Source of the DNA: Haplomitrium mnioides
Taxonomy: Eukaryota; Marchantiophyta; Haplomitriopsida; Calobryales
Direction: 5' to 3'
DNA: 64,000 nucleotides
NCBI GenBank assembly: GCA_049999725.1
Contig: JBNGIS010020714.1
Span: forward strand, 1 to 64,000
Below are positions 49,226 through 60,405 of the stretch, in pieces (the first letter of the stretch is position 1; each line of letters opens with the position of its first letter). A program made the position numbers and the translations under genes. Under the pieces are notes generated by a model. It was not told where the DNA came from. It worked only from the letters and a program-made list of their open reading frames with translations, and did not search any database.

Positions 49226-49792
49226 TGTAGCGGTCACTAACTTTAGTAAGCCACATCTAAAAATAATGTCAACTATGTCTAGAAAGCTATTACTAAGTTA
49301 AAGTAGCAAAAAGCAATTGCTATTATAGAGATATAGACACGTGGCATGATGAGAGAAAGTCAACGAATTAAAGTGAAAGAGGGAGTCTAGATAGACTACT
49401 TTAGAAGAGGATAAGAGCACGTGGCAAGTGGAGAATTAAAGTAAAGAGAAGGTTCTAAAGATAAGAACACGTGGCAGAAGAAGAACTAAAGAGATGGAAG
49501 GTTCTAAGGATAAGGACACGTGGCAAAAGGAGAACAAAAGTAAAGGGTGGTCCAATTAGAGTGAGAGAGAAAAGAGGGGTCCAATTAGAAGAGGATAGAA
49601 AAGGAACCAATGGGGTTCCTCCACCTATGTAAGCAAAGTGCTTTCTCTCAAGTATATAAAGAAGGGAGAGTGTCTTGTTTGGCATCTCTTACCTTGTGGG
49701 TTCTTGAAGTTCTTGTGCGCTTCTCTTGTGCTAGCTTGTATATATTGTACTTGTGCTAACTTGTGTGTGTAATGTGGGTGTATAGTGTTAGA
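49226..49792 (+). repeat. G1 3' LTR
   Basis: TGTAGCGGTCAC...GTGTTAGA, 567 bp, with the last CA changed to GA. It keeps all four CACGTGGC boxes (49338, 49418, 49468, 49517). Confidence 0.92.
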
Positions 49793-49797
49793 GTTGG

Positions 49798-50690
49798 CCA
49801 CTCTGCAATAGCATTAATTTTCTCTTCCTCCATTTTGATGCCATCTGCATACACTTTATGCCCTAGATAAGTCACCTCTTGCTTCCAAAACTCACACTTA
49901 GACTTCTTGCAATAAAACTTCCAATTACGTAGTCGTTGTAGAACATTCTTAAGATGAGCACGATGCTCAACTTCACTTTTACTAAAGATAATGATATCAT
50001 CCAAAAATACCAACACTGATTTATCCAATAACCCATCAAAAACTCAATGCATTTGATCCATAAATATCGTCGGAGCATTAGTAAGACCAAATGTAAGAAC
50101 TTTCCACTCAAAATGCCCATACCTTGTGCGAAAAGCTATCTTTGGTACATGACTTGGCTTGATTGGAATTTGCCAATAGCCACTTCAAAGATCCAACTTA
50201 GAAAAGAATCATGCACCACTCAATTAATCCAACAAATCATCAATATGAGGTAGAAGATAGGCATTCTTCATCGTTTGATTGTTCAATCCTCGATAATTTG
50301 TACAAAGACAAAATCCACTATCTTTCTTTGGTACAAAGAATACTAAAGCAGTACTGTGTTGAATGAAATCATTGCCAACAAGATCTGTCAATGCTTTTCG
50401 AAGCTTCTCTAATTCTTGTGGTAATTTCCAATATATAAGTCGATTATAAAGAGTGCTTCTCGGTATCAACTCAATCGAAAAAAGCATTCCTCAATCGTTT
50501 GGTAACCTCTTTGGCAAAGCCTCCGGAAACACATCCAAAAACTCTTTCAAAATATTGTTTATCATTAAGATAGGCGTACTTTTTTCCCCCTCCTTACTCA
50601 AGTCTATGATGGACTTAATCCAAACAGAAAAGATAGGCAATTCTTGCGCCCCTGAATTCTTGTCAGAATTTTAATTCCATTAGAGCTTGC
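49798..50690 (-). pseudogene. F1 reverse transcriptase
   Basis: The minus-strand order is ILKEFLDVFPEALPKRLPND, FSIELIPRSTLYNRLIYWKL, TALVFFVPKKDSGFCLCTNY, RGLNNQTMKNAYLLPHIDD, and catalytic VFLDDIIIFSKSEVEHRAH (about 49993-50010). It ends KINAIAEWPTL at the G1 target site. Several frameshifts occur. gag is joined directly to this region, so the zinc knuckle and most of the protease have been deleted near 50690. Confidence 0.85.
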
Positions 50691-50699
50691 AAATTTTGG

Positions 50700-51342
50700 A
50701 GAATGCTATTCGAATGGTTGAGGATGAGATCTAACTTTTGTAGCCGTGAGTAATGATTCATGTTGTTCTGCCATATGCATTGCTTCTTCTGATTGAGTAG
50801 GCTCTCTCATAGTAACTTCTATTCTCATGTGATGCTTCAATCCCCAAACAAAACTGTCTAGTGCTTCTTCTTCTCTTGTATCAGGAACTTGCATAATTGT
50901 ATCATGAAAATGTATCACATGACTTCTCATTGTACCAAGTTGCTTCAATTCGGCCAATCGATCTCTTGTTATTTTTGAAGCATTTACAACCTTAAATCTT
51001 AAAATCACTCTTTTTTTGAGCTCATGCCAAGAAACAATAGAAGCAACAAATCCATGTTGTGCTTGTTCTATTTGATATCTCCATCAAGTTTTTGCAACTT
51101 CTTCTAATTGGCTTGCCGCAAATAGAATTTGTCGACTATTCTCTCTAATGTTTGTAGCTTCAAAATATTGTTCACAATCAAAAATGAAGTTCTCATAAGC
51201 ACCACAAGTCACCTTTCTATCATATATTTTTGGCGTTGGAAATCGCCCATAACTCTTTTTCTTTTATTCCCACTTCCAAAAGGCATGAAAGATGTTCAAG
51301 TTGTTGTTCCATTGCTTGCATCACCTCCTCTTGACTCTCCAT
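50700..51342 (-). pseudogene. F1 gag
   Basis: ATG at 51342 gives MESQEEVMQAMEQQLEHLS. Downstream readings VVNASKITRDRLAELKQLG, HFHDTIMQVPDTREEEALD and FVWGLKHHMRIEVTMREP match copy H gag. Part of the N-terminal half is deleted and frames are broken. 50691-50699 is the deletion joint. Confidence 0.75.
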
Positions 51343-51382
51343 GTAGCTCACACCAAAAAACAAACTATGGTTCTTATACCAA

Positions 51383-51776
51383 TGGAAAAGAATCTCAAAG
51401 ACCAAATCCAAATAAGTAAGAACTCATGGTGAACTCTAGTAGAGTTCTTCAACCAAAAGCAATTCAAGGTCCAAGCTAAGACCAAGAGTGCAAGCCAAAA
51501 GCCAAGCAACTAAAGAACCCAAGTGATTTAAGAGGAACTTCATAATAAAGAGTGGGGCTAAGAAGCCCTTTTATTTATACAAGAGAAGAGGGTGTCCTTC
51601 CTCTTTCTTCACTTACAAGTCACTTCTAATTTCAGCTCTAAAAGTGACTCTCTACCAAAAGTGACTTCAAAGATAAGTAATGCAATCTTAACTGTAAAAG
51701 TGACTCACTACCACTTCTTTCACTCCTCTCTATTTTTTTATAAATAGCACAACCTTATGTCTGTACTATTATATCA
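51383..51776 (-). repeat. F1 5' LTR and primer site
   Basis: The LTR is the same type as in E1 and at 55398. Next to it (51369-51382) is TTGGTATAAGAACC, an initiator-Met-type primer site. The terminal TG/CA are altered (GG and TCA). The LTR contains repeated AAAGTGACT units and TATAAATA. Confidence 0.8.
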
Positions 51777-51829
51777 CGAATGCATATATCCTACAAGAAA
51801 GAAAGTACAAAAAAATTGACTAATAAATA

Positions 51830-52323
51830 GAAAAGGCTAAAAGAGCAAAAAATACTCTTGTGCAGCTCCGCAAACATCCAAAAAGTCAATTTTGAAGTGG
51901 TGTAGCTCAATACTGGTTGAATGAGGCTCAAAATTTGCTTAATAAAGAACTTTTCTATGCGAGATGAAAATGAACCAATACTGCCATGATAGATGCAATC
52001 GATGTTGAGAGTACAGATGCAAAAAAAGGCTCGAATGAAATAGGTCTGCAAGCCAAAACAAGATAAATAACCTATATATGCAAGATAAAGTTCAAGAAAA
52101 AAAACAGGCAAAATATCAATGTTGAAGTAGAAGCTTAAACCATGAAAGCTCGATAGAGTTAAAGGTAACAATGATGAAGCTAACAAATGCTTGTGTCTTG
52201 CAAGAAATGAAGGAAGAAAAGCTCTTGAGCAGCTCTGCAAGCATGTAAATCAGTCGCTTTTGAAGTTTTGCAGCTCAACAATAATTCAAAGAGGATCAAA
52301 ATCTACTCAACAAAGAATCTAAA
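51830..52323 (-). repeat. Repeat X copy 2 with a partial tandem unit
   Basis: About 51830-52180 matches 42300-42660. A partial second unit (about 52200-52323) repeats CTCTTG(T/A)GCAGCTC(C/T)GCAA and the TCAAAATTTGCTTAATAAAG-like block, giving a period of about 360 bp. The long minus-strand ORF here (51791-52240) is not conserved in copy 1 and is not considered a gene. Confidence 0.55.
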
Positions 52324-52950
52324 TGTTCCAACAATCACTAACTTTACAAAGCAGTGGCTAAAAATGAAGCAAGATATAGTGTCAACTATGTCTAGAAAGT
52401 TATTACTAAGCTAGAGTAGCAAAAAGTGATTACTATTATATAGAGTTAGACATGTAGCAAGAGGAGAAAAAAACAACGAATTAAAGTGAAAAATGAAGTC
52501 TAGATAGACTACTTTAGAAGAGGATAATGACACGTGAAAAACCAAAAATTAAGCAAATAGAAGGTTCTAAGAATAATAACATGTGGCAAAAGTAGAACTA
52601 AACAAATGGAAGGTTTTAAAGATAAAGACATATGGTAAAAATAGAACTTAAGAGAGATAGAAGGTTCTAAAGATAAGGACATGTCATAGAAAGAGAATAA
52701 ATGGTAGTCCAATTAGTGTGAAAGAAAAACAAGAGTGGTCCAATTAGAAAGGAATAAGAAAAAACAATTTGGCTCCTCTAGCTATGTAAGCAAAGTACTT
52801 TCTATCAAGTATATAAATAAGACAGAGTGTCTTGTTAGGCATCTCTTACCTTGTAGGTTTTTGAAGTTCTTTGTACGCTTCTCTTATGCTAACTTACATG
52901 TGTTGTAATTTTGCTAACTTGTATATGTAATGTGGGTGTTTAGTGTTACA
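52324..52950 (+). repeat. Decayed family-G LTR
   Basis: It matches the G1 LTR from AATCACTAAC to GTTTAGTGTTACA. All four CACGTGGC boxes are mutated (for example CATGTAGC, CACGTGAA, CATGTGGC), mostly as expected for CpG loss. No target duplication is evident. Confidence 0.8.
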
Positions 52951-53248
52951 TACGTGGTTCTAGAGATAAGGACATATGGCAGAAGGAGAACAAAAGTAAA
53001 AGGTGGTTCAATTAGAGTGAGAGAGAACAGATGGGTCCAATTAGAAAAGGAGAGAAAATGAACCAATGGGGTTCTTCTACCTATGTAAGCAAAGTGCTTT
53101 CTCTCAAGTATATAAAGAAAGGAGAGTGCGTTGTTTGGTATCTCTTACCTTGTGGGTTCTTGAAGTTCTTGTGCGCTTCTCTGATACTAACTTGTATGTG
53201 TTGTACTTGTGCTAACTTGTGTGTGTAATGTGGGTATGTAGTGCTACA
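52951..53248 (+). repeat. Partial G2 5' LTR
   Basis: The right part of a G LTR only (from CGTGGTTCTAGAGATAAGG to GTAGTGCTACA), followed by a degenerate primer site (ATAGCATCAGCTCTTGG). It is probably the truncated 5' LTR of G2. Confidence 0.75.
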
Positions 53249-53643
53249 ATAGCATCAGCTCTTGGTCTTCTCTAAAGAGTGTGGATTACCCCTCTTTGGA
53301 AAAGTACTTAACACCTTTTTGAAGTAGTGGAATCTTTACTTTGCATTAACTCCATTAGACTTAAACTATCAAGTTTTCATGAATAAAAGATAATGGACAT
53401 CCCATCATTTATACGTGACAATAAGAAGTTTGACTTGATACCATGGTAGCCAATGGATAGAGAAGCATTTGTATCTCTTAGAATTCCTCTATTAAATCCT
53501 TTTAACATTCGTATGTTTAATATTGACAAACATTTCTTTAGTCAATTTCTAGTGTAAAACTTTGGTGATGACTTTATAGTTTTTGTGATGGAATCAAGAA
53601 AACCTGCTATCTTGCCTGTGGTAAACTATGGTGTTACATAGAA

Positions 53644-53877
53644 GTGTTTTATTTATATTTTGTGGTAGAAAGAAAAATGGATTTGAACCAAACTCCTCTA
53701 AAAGAGTTCAACTCCAAATGTCATATTTGTATTAGAGGAACATCTAAACAAACACAGTGTGATTTTCTTGTTCGTAAAGCTGGAGAGAGATTTTGTAATA
53801 CAATGTTGGCATCCATTAAACCTTTAATTTTACATATTCTTCACAATTGGAATGTGTACAAATTTGTTTTTATATAA
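53644..53877 (+). CDS. Unassigned pre-gag frame in G2
   Basis: A 77-codon frame homologous in protein and position to 45539-45841 of G1 (FYLYFVVERKMDLNQ, DFLVRKAGERFCNTML, LHNWNVYKFVFI). Upstream, a TAG replaces Trp and 12 bp are inserted relative to G1. No known family. Confidence 0.35.
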   Translation: MFYLYFVVERKMDLNQTPLKEFNSKCHICIRGTSKQTQCDFLVRKAGERFCNTMLASIKPLILHILHNWNVYKFVFI

Positions 53878-53912
53878 GTTTTAGACGGTTAAGCTGTGGC
53901 AAAAGTACATGG

Positions 53913-54880
53913 ATGCTAACTCTAGCAGTCTTAAAGAATGCGTGTGGATGATGGCAAAGTTAGAAGAGCTTCAAGTAGCTCTTATAGCAAGCCAACAACA
54001 AACAAGCATGTTGATGACAAAATAGTTAAAATGCAACTACAACAAGAAAGTGGAGGAGGAAGCCGAAAGACGTTACTTCAAAAAATGAGCAAGTCGTACA
54101 AAGTAGAGCCACATAGAGGAAGTCACACAGTTGGCATCGTAGAACGATGGGTCTATCAAATGGATGTTCATATGTCATTTTATCCAAATGCTTTGAATTT
54201 GGAGAAAGAATTGTTTGCAAGATCATTTTTAACAGAGCATGCATAAATGTAGCTACAAGGTTGGGAACGACAAAAAAATACACGAGGAGAACAACTTTTG
54301 TGGAGCAGTTTAAAAGAAGGTTTGCTCCAAAAATTTTAAACGTTAGATTTTATATTGACCACAAGAACGAAGCTTTGGGAGTCGGAGCAGCAAGGAAGCG
54401 TTGCAAGATACATTGAGGAATTTCGAAGCTTCTAAGTTCAAATCAAAGATATGAGTCCAGTAGAGGTATTTGACAAATTTTTGCAATGGTTCAAAAGAAA
54501 GATTAGAGAAGTTATTATACACAACCCAAAAGACATAAATGAAGCCATTTCGTTTGTTCAACGAATTGAAAGGACACTCAGAATTATGCGAATTGGAGGA
54601 AACTATAGCCCCATGCCTATGGAGTTGAGGAATATGAGAAGAAGATAATTTCATCACCCAAATCACCAACAAAAAGAACCACAACATACTAATAAAAGGA
54701 GTATAGATGATCGATGAGAAACTTGAATATGCTACAATTGTGGTCGAATATGACACATTGCATCAAATTGTAGAATACTACGATGCAATCAATGACGAGT
54801 ATTTCTGTAGCCTCTCCAGAATATCAACAATGAAGAAGATGAAGAAGGTCAGAAAAATGAGAGCACCAGTAAAAAAAACC
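53913..54880 (+). pseudogene. G2 gag
   Basis: Homologous to G1 gag: MDANSSSLKECVWMMAKLEE start, KVEPHRGSHTVGIVERWVYQ, MSPVEVFDKFLQWFKRKIRE. Frameshifts and stops occur near 54020, 54246 and 54435. The zinc knuckle near 54730 has lost its Cys residues (CYNCG to CYNCGRI with a later CRIL). Confidence 0.82.
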
Positions 54881-54899
54881 TTATCGTTTTGATTGGATG

Positions 54900-55397
54900 A
54901 AGAAGAAAGGCAAGGAAAGCATCTACTATATAGAAAAACATAAAAATGGATGGTTAATTGTGGTTGATGGATGGATTGAAGGATATGCAATAAGAGTTTT
55001 TGTGGACTCCAGAGCAGAATAAAATTACGTATCACGAGTGATAGCACTGAAGTTGAAGTTGCCCCTTGAAAAAGAAGAGCACGAAGTGGTGGAAATGGCA
55101 AATGGCCAAAGCGAGTCTATTGAATGACTATCTCAAAGTATAGCTTTACACATGGATAACTATAAACAGAAGTTGGAGTGGAAGATCACAACATTGTTAA
55201 GATATAACGCTATTCTTGGAATGAAATGGTTACGAAAATATAATCCGCAATTAAATTACATAAAGAAGATACTCACAACATCTCAATGGAAGATTTGGAG
55301 AAATCGGGTGCGATCTCATTCAAGACACCTATCCCTATATATGATTTGAGCAAATGTAATCAAAAAGCAAGATATAGTGTTTTTAATACTCACACAT
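54900..55397 (+). pseudogene. G2 protease region
   Basis: Same order as in G1: VFVDSRAE then stop, NYVSRVIALKLKLPLEKEE, DNYKQKLEWKITTLLRYNAI, LGMKWLRKYNPQ. The D-S-R-A change and the following stop are shared with G1, so they predate both copies. Confidence 0.78.
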
Positions 55398-55832
55398 TGT
55401 AATAATACAAGCATAAGGTTGTGCTATTTATAAGAAAATACAGAGGAGTTAAGGAAGTGGTAGTGAATCACTTTTAGGGTTAAGATTAGATTACTTGCCT
55501 TTGAAGTCACTTTTGGTAGAGAGTCACTTTTAGGTTACTTGCATTCAAAGTCACTTTTGGTAGAGAGTCACCTTTAGGGCTGAAATGAGAAGTGACTTGT
55601 AAGTGAAGAAAGAGGGATGACACCCTCTTCTCTTGTATAAATAGAAGGGCTTCCTAGCCCCACTCCTCTTGAATGGAGTTCCTCTCGAATCACTGGGGTT
55701 CTTTTGTTGCTTGGCTTTTGCTTGCTCTCTTGGTCTTAGCTTGGAACTTGAGTTGCTTTTGATTGAAGAACTCTATTAGAGTTCACCATTAGTTCTTACT
55801 TATTTGGATTTGGTCTTTGAGATTCCTTTACA
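55398..55832 (+). repeat. Solo family-F LTR inserted in G2
   Basis: TGTAATAATACAAGCATAAG...GATTCCTTTACA, 435 bp, plus orientation. It has repeated AGTCACTTTTGGTAGAG units and TATAAATA at 55636-55643. The interrupted G2 sequence resumes as in uninterrupted G1. The flanks CACAC/CATAC are a possible imperfect target duplication. Confidence 0.82.
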
Positions 55833-56510
55833 TACGTGAGCTCATTATTAATAAGCAAGACTCAAATCATAATGTTTCACATGAATTTTAAGGTGTTTTG
55901 AAGGAGTTTCATGGCATTTTTCCAAATAATTTGCCCAAGGGTTTGCTTCAAAATGATGTATTGATCACAAGATTGAGGTTATTCTAAGAAGTGCTCCACC
56001 GTGCAAAGCACCATATCATTTGCCTCCTCATGAAATAGAGGAATGCAAATCTCAGAATACGGAATTGTTGGAAGAAGGATTCATTCAACCAATTATTTCT
56101 CCTTATGATGCACCAGTACTGTTTGTGAAAAAGAAAGATGGGAATATGAAGATGTGTATTGACTATCAAGCACTCAATCAACAAACAATGAAAAATAAAT
56201 ATCCATCACCAAGGATGGATGATTTTTTTGATCAACTTCAAGGACCAAATTACTTTACAAAGTTGGACTTGAGAAGCAGATATAATCAAATCAAAATCGC
56301 GGAAGTTGATGTGCAAAAAACAACATTTCGAAGTCGATACAGGTATTTTTAATATCTTGTTATACTTTTCGAATTAACCAATGCTCTTGCAACATTTATA
56401 GGTCTTATGAATGATATTTTTCAATCTTATTTGCATAAGTTTGCTATTGTCTTTTTGGATGATATTCTCACCTCCATCAAGAGTGTTCAAAAGCATCAAC
56501 AACATTTTCG
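55833..56510 (+). pseudogene. G2 reverse transcriptase, N-terminal part
   Basis: [66 protein letters not shown] and catalytic FLDDIL (about 56452-56469), then KHQQHFRTM where the insertion starts. A stop lies near 56350. It keeps the CGA that is TGA in G1. Confidence 0.85.
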
Positions 56511-58255
56511 TACAATGTCGTGTTGTGGTTTGGAAGAAGAAGAGAGAAACAAATCATTCTTATGATGGGTGAATTTAGAGCAAAGTCAAGAAGAAGCGAC
56601 AAACCATCCATCGAGAAGCTTCTAGAAACAAAAAAGTAGAGTTTGTTAGTACTACGTGGAAGATGCTCAAGATGAGGTAGGTAAGTACAAGATCATGCTA
56701 TTGGTTGTTCATAGATTCTTTTAGATTATGAAAGCAGATATTTTGAAGATAATGGAGAGAGAAACAGGGGAAGAAAAAAATCATCCAAGGGAAAAACCAT
56801 TGAGGGGAGAGATATCGAAAAGGGGATTGGGCGCTCAAAGCACAAAAGTTCTATGGTTGGGCTCAAGGATCTTATGGGTGGCAATCTTGGCAAAGGATAG
56901 AAGATTGTTTCCTGCTCCTAATTTTCCTCTTCTGAATCCATTCTTCATTGAGTTGCGAATAATTCCTTGAGATTATTTTCAACAGTATTGTATATCACTT
57001 CGGTGCTAATTTCCTAACTTTGATTATGAATTCGTCAATTTCTATTTTGTTTCCAATCATCAACTATGGAGAGTAATGGGACCTTACAATCTACACTCTG
57101 ACCTGATGTGAAGTGGTGTTTCAGTTTTTGGTAAATGTTGAATAGTCGGAGCTACAACTCGTGGAGTATCGACAGATGATCATCTAATTGAGGAAGATTC
57201 AAATTTACCTACTGTCTCTATCAATACAAATAGCTTATGTTCTATGATTCTTATACCCAAAAAAAAGTGAGTTGACTTTAAGTTAGTAAAATCCTAAAGC
57301 AAAGAAGAAAGTGAGTGCATTTTCTAAAGGTTCAAGAAGGTTTTGGAGAAAGTTAGGCTCGTGCAAAGCAGCGATCAAAAGCCCAAGAAGAGTAGTATCC
57401 TTTTGCAACAAATTTCAAGTCGTTTTAAGCTTTGAAAAAATATTTATGAGCATTTGAAGATGAAGGGGTCAAATTGAAGGGCATAGTGTGTTTCAAGCAA
57501 TAGAATTAAGTGTACAAAGATTCTAGAGAAAAATATAATACCATTGAAAAGCTTACAACAAAGGCTAGAATTCGAAGACAAATTTCAATTCATTTAGAGT
57601 TGGGATTATTCTTTAACAGCGAGTTGAAGATTGAGCACAGATTGAGAGATTGTTTTAAATTCACTCCTCATTCAACTTTAAGTTGTGAATTCTTGCATTT
57701 TGTCAAGAGCAGTAGATAAATTGAGAATTTGGGAACATTAAGAAAATAGTATAGTACAATAGTGTGTCAAGTTTCAAAGTCATTCTCTTTTAAGTGAAGA
57801 AGTTGCTACCTAAGAAGTCTAGAAATGTTATTTTGTTCTATTTTTTTCAAACAACATCTAATATTTGAGAGTACTGAGCAATTCGCTCAAGATTTTGAGC
57901 TGAAATTTTTCATACAGATTTATCTTGCACCGTGGATTTCAGCCTGAGAGTTTCAGATCCTAGCAACTAGAAAGTCATACATTGTCCTTGACAATACTCG
58001 AACTAAAAGTTGGAGAAAACTATTTCTTCTTTCGGGTTTTGATTGAACAGTATTAAATCTATAAAGGTATGAGAAACTAAATCTCTCCCAAATTTGTTCA
58101 TACTAGGCCTCTGAACCAAAGAGCTTGTGCTTTTTGTACAACACTCTCTACACCCATATACCTTGTGTATTCTCAAAACAAGAAAACTACCACCCGACAA
58201 CGGTATTAAAGGTACTTCATAACCACAAGCTATATGTGAAGATGTCCTAATATGA
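56511..58255. mobile_element. Unassigned 1.7-kb insertion in G2 pol
   Basis: The insert interrupts reverse transcriptase between KHQQHF and the LGHRVSAS block. It is AT-rich with no recognisable protein domain. Plus-strand 56728-56970 and minus-strand 58003-58305 are the longest ORFs, neither with family features. I did not find convincing terminal repeats or a target duplication. Confidence 0.5.
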
Positions 58256-58915
58256 AATTTGAAAGAGATAGGTTGACTACTTAGGTCATCGTGTAAGTGC
58301 ATCATGAATGCAAGTTATGGATGAGAAAGTGGTGGCAATTCAGAAATGGGAAGCTTGTAGTGATCAAACACAACTCAGGGGATTTTTAGGATAACCGGGT
58401 TTCATTGTTGACTTGTGAAAGGTTTTGCACAAATAAGAGAACCATTAGCCAACTTGCTCAAGAAAAGTCACATGTGGTTATAGGGAGATGCAAAAGAGTT
58501 GCATTCCAAGCATTGAAGAAATCACTTCTTCATGCTCTTATACTTAAATGGTATGATTCTAAATGACCAATCAAACTTTTGGTGGATGTATCGGGAAAAG
58601 CTATTGGTGGAGTTTTGCAACAAGAATGGGAGGATGGTTGGCATCTTATTGCCATCTTTTCTAGGAAGTTGAGTGATATTGAGCAAAACTATCACACTAC
58701 GGAGCAGAAAGAATTGGCGATTGTGCTATCAACCAAGCATTGGAAGCATTATCTAAGAGATAGAGAGCTTATTGTCAAAACCACTCATAAACCTCTAATC
58801 TATCTAGAAACTCAAAATGAACTCTCAAAAAGGCATATTTGTTAAGCAGAGTGGCAATAACGGTTCCATATAAAGATGGTCTATGTGGAAGGGAAACAAC
58901 AAATTGTAGATGCTT
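58256..58915 (+). pseudogene. G2 reverse transcriptase end and RNase H
   Basis: DYLGHRVSAS, VVAIQKWEACSDQTQLRGFL, then the RNase H start LLVDVSGKAIGGVLQQEWED, IEQNYHTTEQKELAIVLSTK and HWKHYLRDRELIVKTTHKPL. The DVSGKAIGGVL stretch carries the catalytic Asp. Upstream stops lie near 58390 and 58425. Confidence 0.85.
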
Positions 58916-60390
58916 GACCCATAGGTCTAAACTCAACATCTTGTCCGAATTAACAATTCATCCTACTTGGTGGATGAAAATGTTGGCTGTAGCAAAAGAA
59001 GATGAGGAGATCATTGCCTCACAATAGAAGAATCGAGTGAAAGAGGTGAGAGAATTGATTTTCTTCCAAGACAAGCTATGGGTTCTTAATTATTTTAAGC
59101 TTCGCTATGAGATTTTGTATGAAGCATATGATTCGGCAATTGGTGGACATGTTGAATTCAGAAAACTTTGGACAATCTTCAACGAGTCTATTATTGACCA
59201 AGATGCATCAAGATGTAGAGATCTATGTTCGTAGTTGTTTGGTTTGTCAACAAAACAAAGCGATCAATCTTAAACTCGGAGGTTTATTACAATTGTTGCT
59301 TATTTCGAATCGACAATAGAAACATATGAGTATGGATATTGTCTCTTCTACTGGTCATGATGTTATTGTTGTTTTTATGGACAAACTTAGCAAAATGATT
59401 TATATGCATCTGACTACCAAATAAGTAACAACATCTGAGTTAGCACGAATTTATTTGGAAGCAGTCTACTTTGATCATAGTATCTCTAAAGTGATTATCT
59501 CCAACCACGACACTCAATTTACCAGTATGTTTTGGTGCTCAATATTTGGTTTTCTCAAAACAAAACTGGCTATGTCCACTACTTATTACTCTGAATTGGA
59601 TGGTTAAACTGAACAGGCTAACCGCACCATTGAAGATATGTTGCGGGCTTTTACTTTGGAAGAACAAGAAAAATATGATTAGTTGCTACCTCTTGTGGAG
59701 TTCTCTTACAATACCTTCATCAACAACTCTACACGAGCCACACCTTTCTTTTTAATGTATGGTGAGCATCGAATCATTCCATCTAATCTTCATCTTGCAT
59801 CAACCTCTAAGAATCCAGTTGTTGATGATTTCCTTCATCGGCTACATCACGACATCCAACATGCCAAGCAAAAACTTGAAGTTGCTCATAATCGCCAAAA
59901 GCAATATGCCAATGCTTATCATCAAGCAATAACCTTTGCTATAGGTAACCAAGTATGGTTCTTTACTTCCAATCTTCCTTTGCTTCGCTCTCATACGTTA
60001 TATACTCACTTTATTGGACCATTTGCTATTTCTGCTCGTATCAATGAAGTGGGCTATCAACTTTTTTTACCTCCTCACATGAGATTCATCTAGTTTTTCA
60101 TGTCTTTTCATTACGTGCTTTTGTAACTCGCTCTACCCTCTTTACTTGTACCCAAAAACCCTCCTCACCATATAAGCTTATTGATGGTCATGAGGAATTT
60201 GAGATGGAACAGCTCTTGAAAAAACACACACATCATCAAGGCCATCATGAGATTGTGGAGTGTTTAGTTTGTTGGAAAAGCTACCCTCTTTATGAAGCTA
60301 CTTAGGAGCCATTAGAGAATTTGGCCAATCCCTCTGCGTTTGTTCACTCTTTTGAGAACTCTCTTATTCGCAATAAGACCGTTGCCTCTT
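58916..60390 (+). pseudogene. G2 integrase and chromodomain
   Basis: The zinc-binding part ends VRSCLVCQQNKAINLKLGG. The core reads MSMDIVSSTGHDVIVVFMDK and ISKVIISNHDTQFTSMFW, with the second catalytic Asp region altered (N-H-D). Then LVEFSYNTFIN, a GPFAISARINEVGYQLFLP block and the chromodomain SYPLYEAT, stop, EPLENL. Frameshifts and stops are numerous. Confidence 0.83.
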
Positions 60391-60405
60391 AAAAGAGGAG
60401 AGGAT

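Larger units (their letters stand above)
44659..49792 (+). mobile_element. Family-G Ty3/gypsy chromovirus G1, 5.13 kb, both LTRs
   Basis: The 5' LTR is 44659-45226 and the 3' LTR 49226-49792, flanked by perfect 5-bp repeats GTTGG (44654-44658 and 49793-49797). Primer site 45229-45243, polypurine tract 49211-49225. Order: unassigned pre-gag frame, gag with CCHC, protease, reverse transcriptase, a deletion with fold-back, integrase, chromodomain. RNase H is missing and several stops exist. The first 215 LTR positions show about 17 mismatches by eye, so the insertion is not recent. Confidence 0.92.
42661..51776 (-). mobile_element. Family-F Ty3/gypsy element F1, split by nested insertions
   Basis: Read on the minus strand: 5' LTR (51776-51383), primer site, gag, a deletion, then reverse transcriptase to 49798. 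G1 is inserted there (44659-49792). RNase H region follows at 44653-44076, E1 is inserted (42784-44070), and the remnant 42783-42661 reads INTLEIANASILHFD as in copy H. The 3' LTR is not identified; 42300-42660 is repeat X. All coding parts are broken. Confidence 0.8.

Noticed and set aside
51791-52240. 149-codon minus-strand ORF, very hydrophobic, membrane-protein-like
   Set aside because: It lies in repeat X; the homologous copy at 42300-42660 does not keep the frame, and the composition is simply T-rich.
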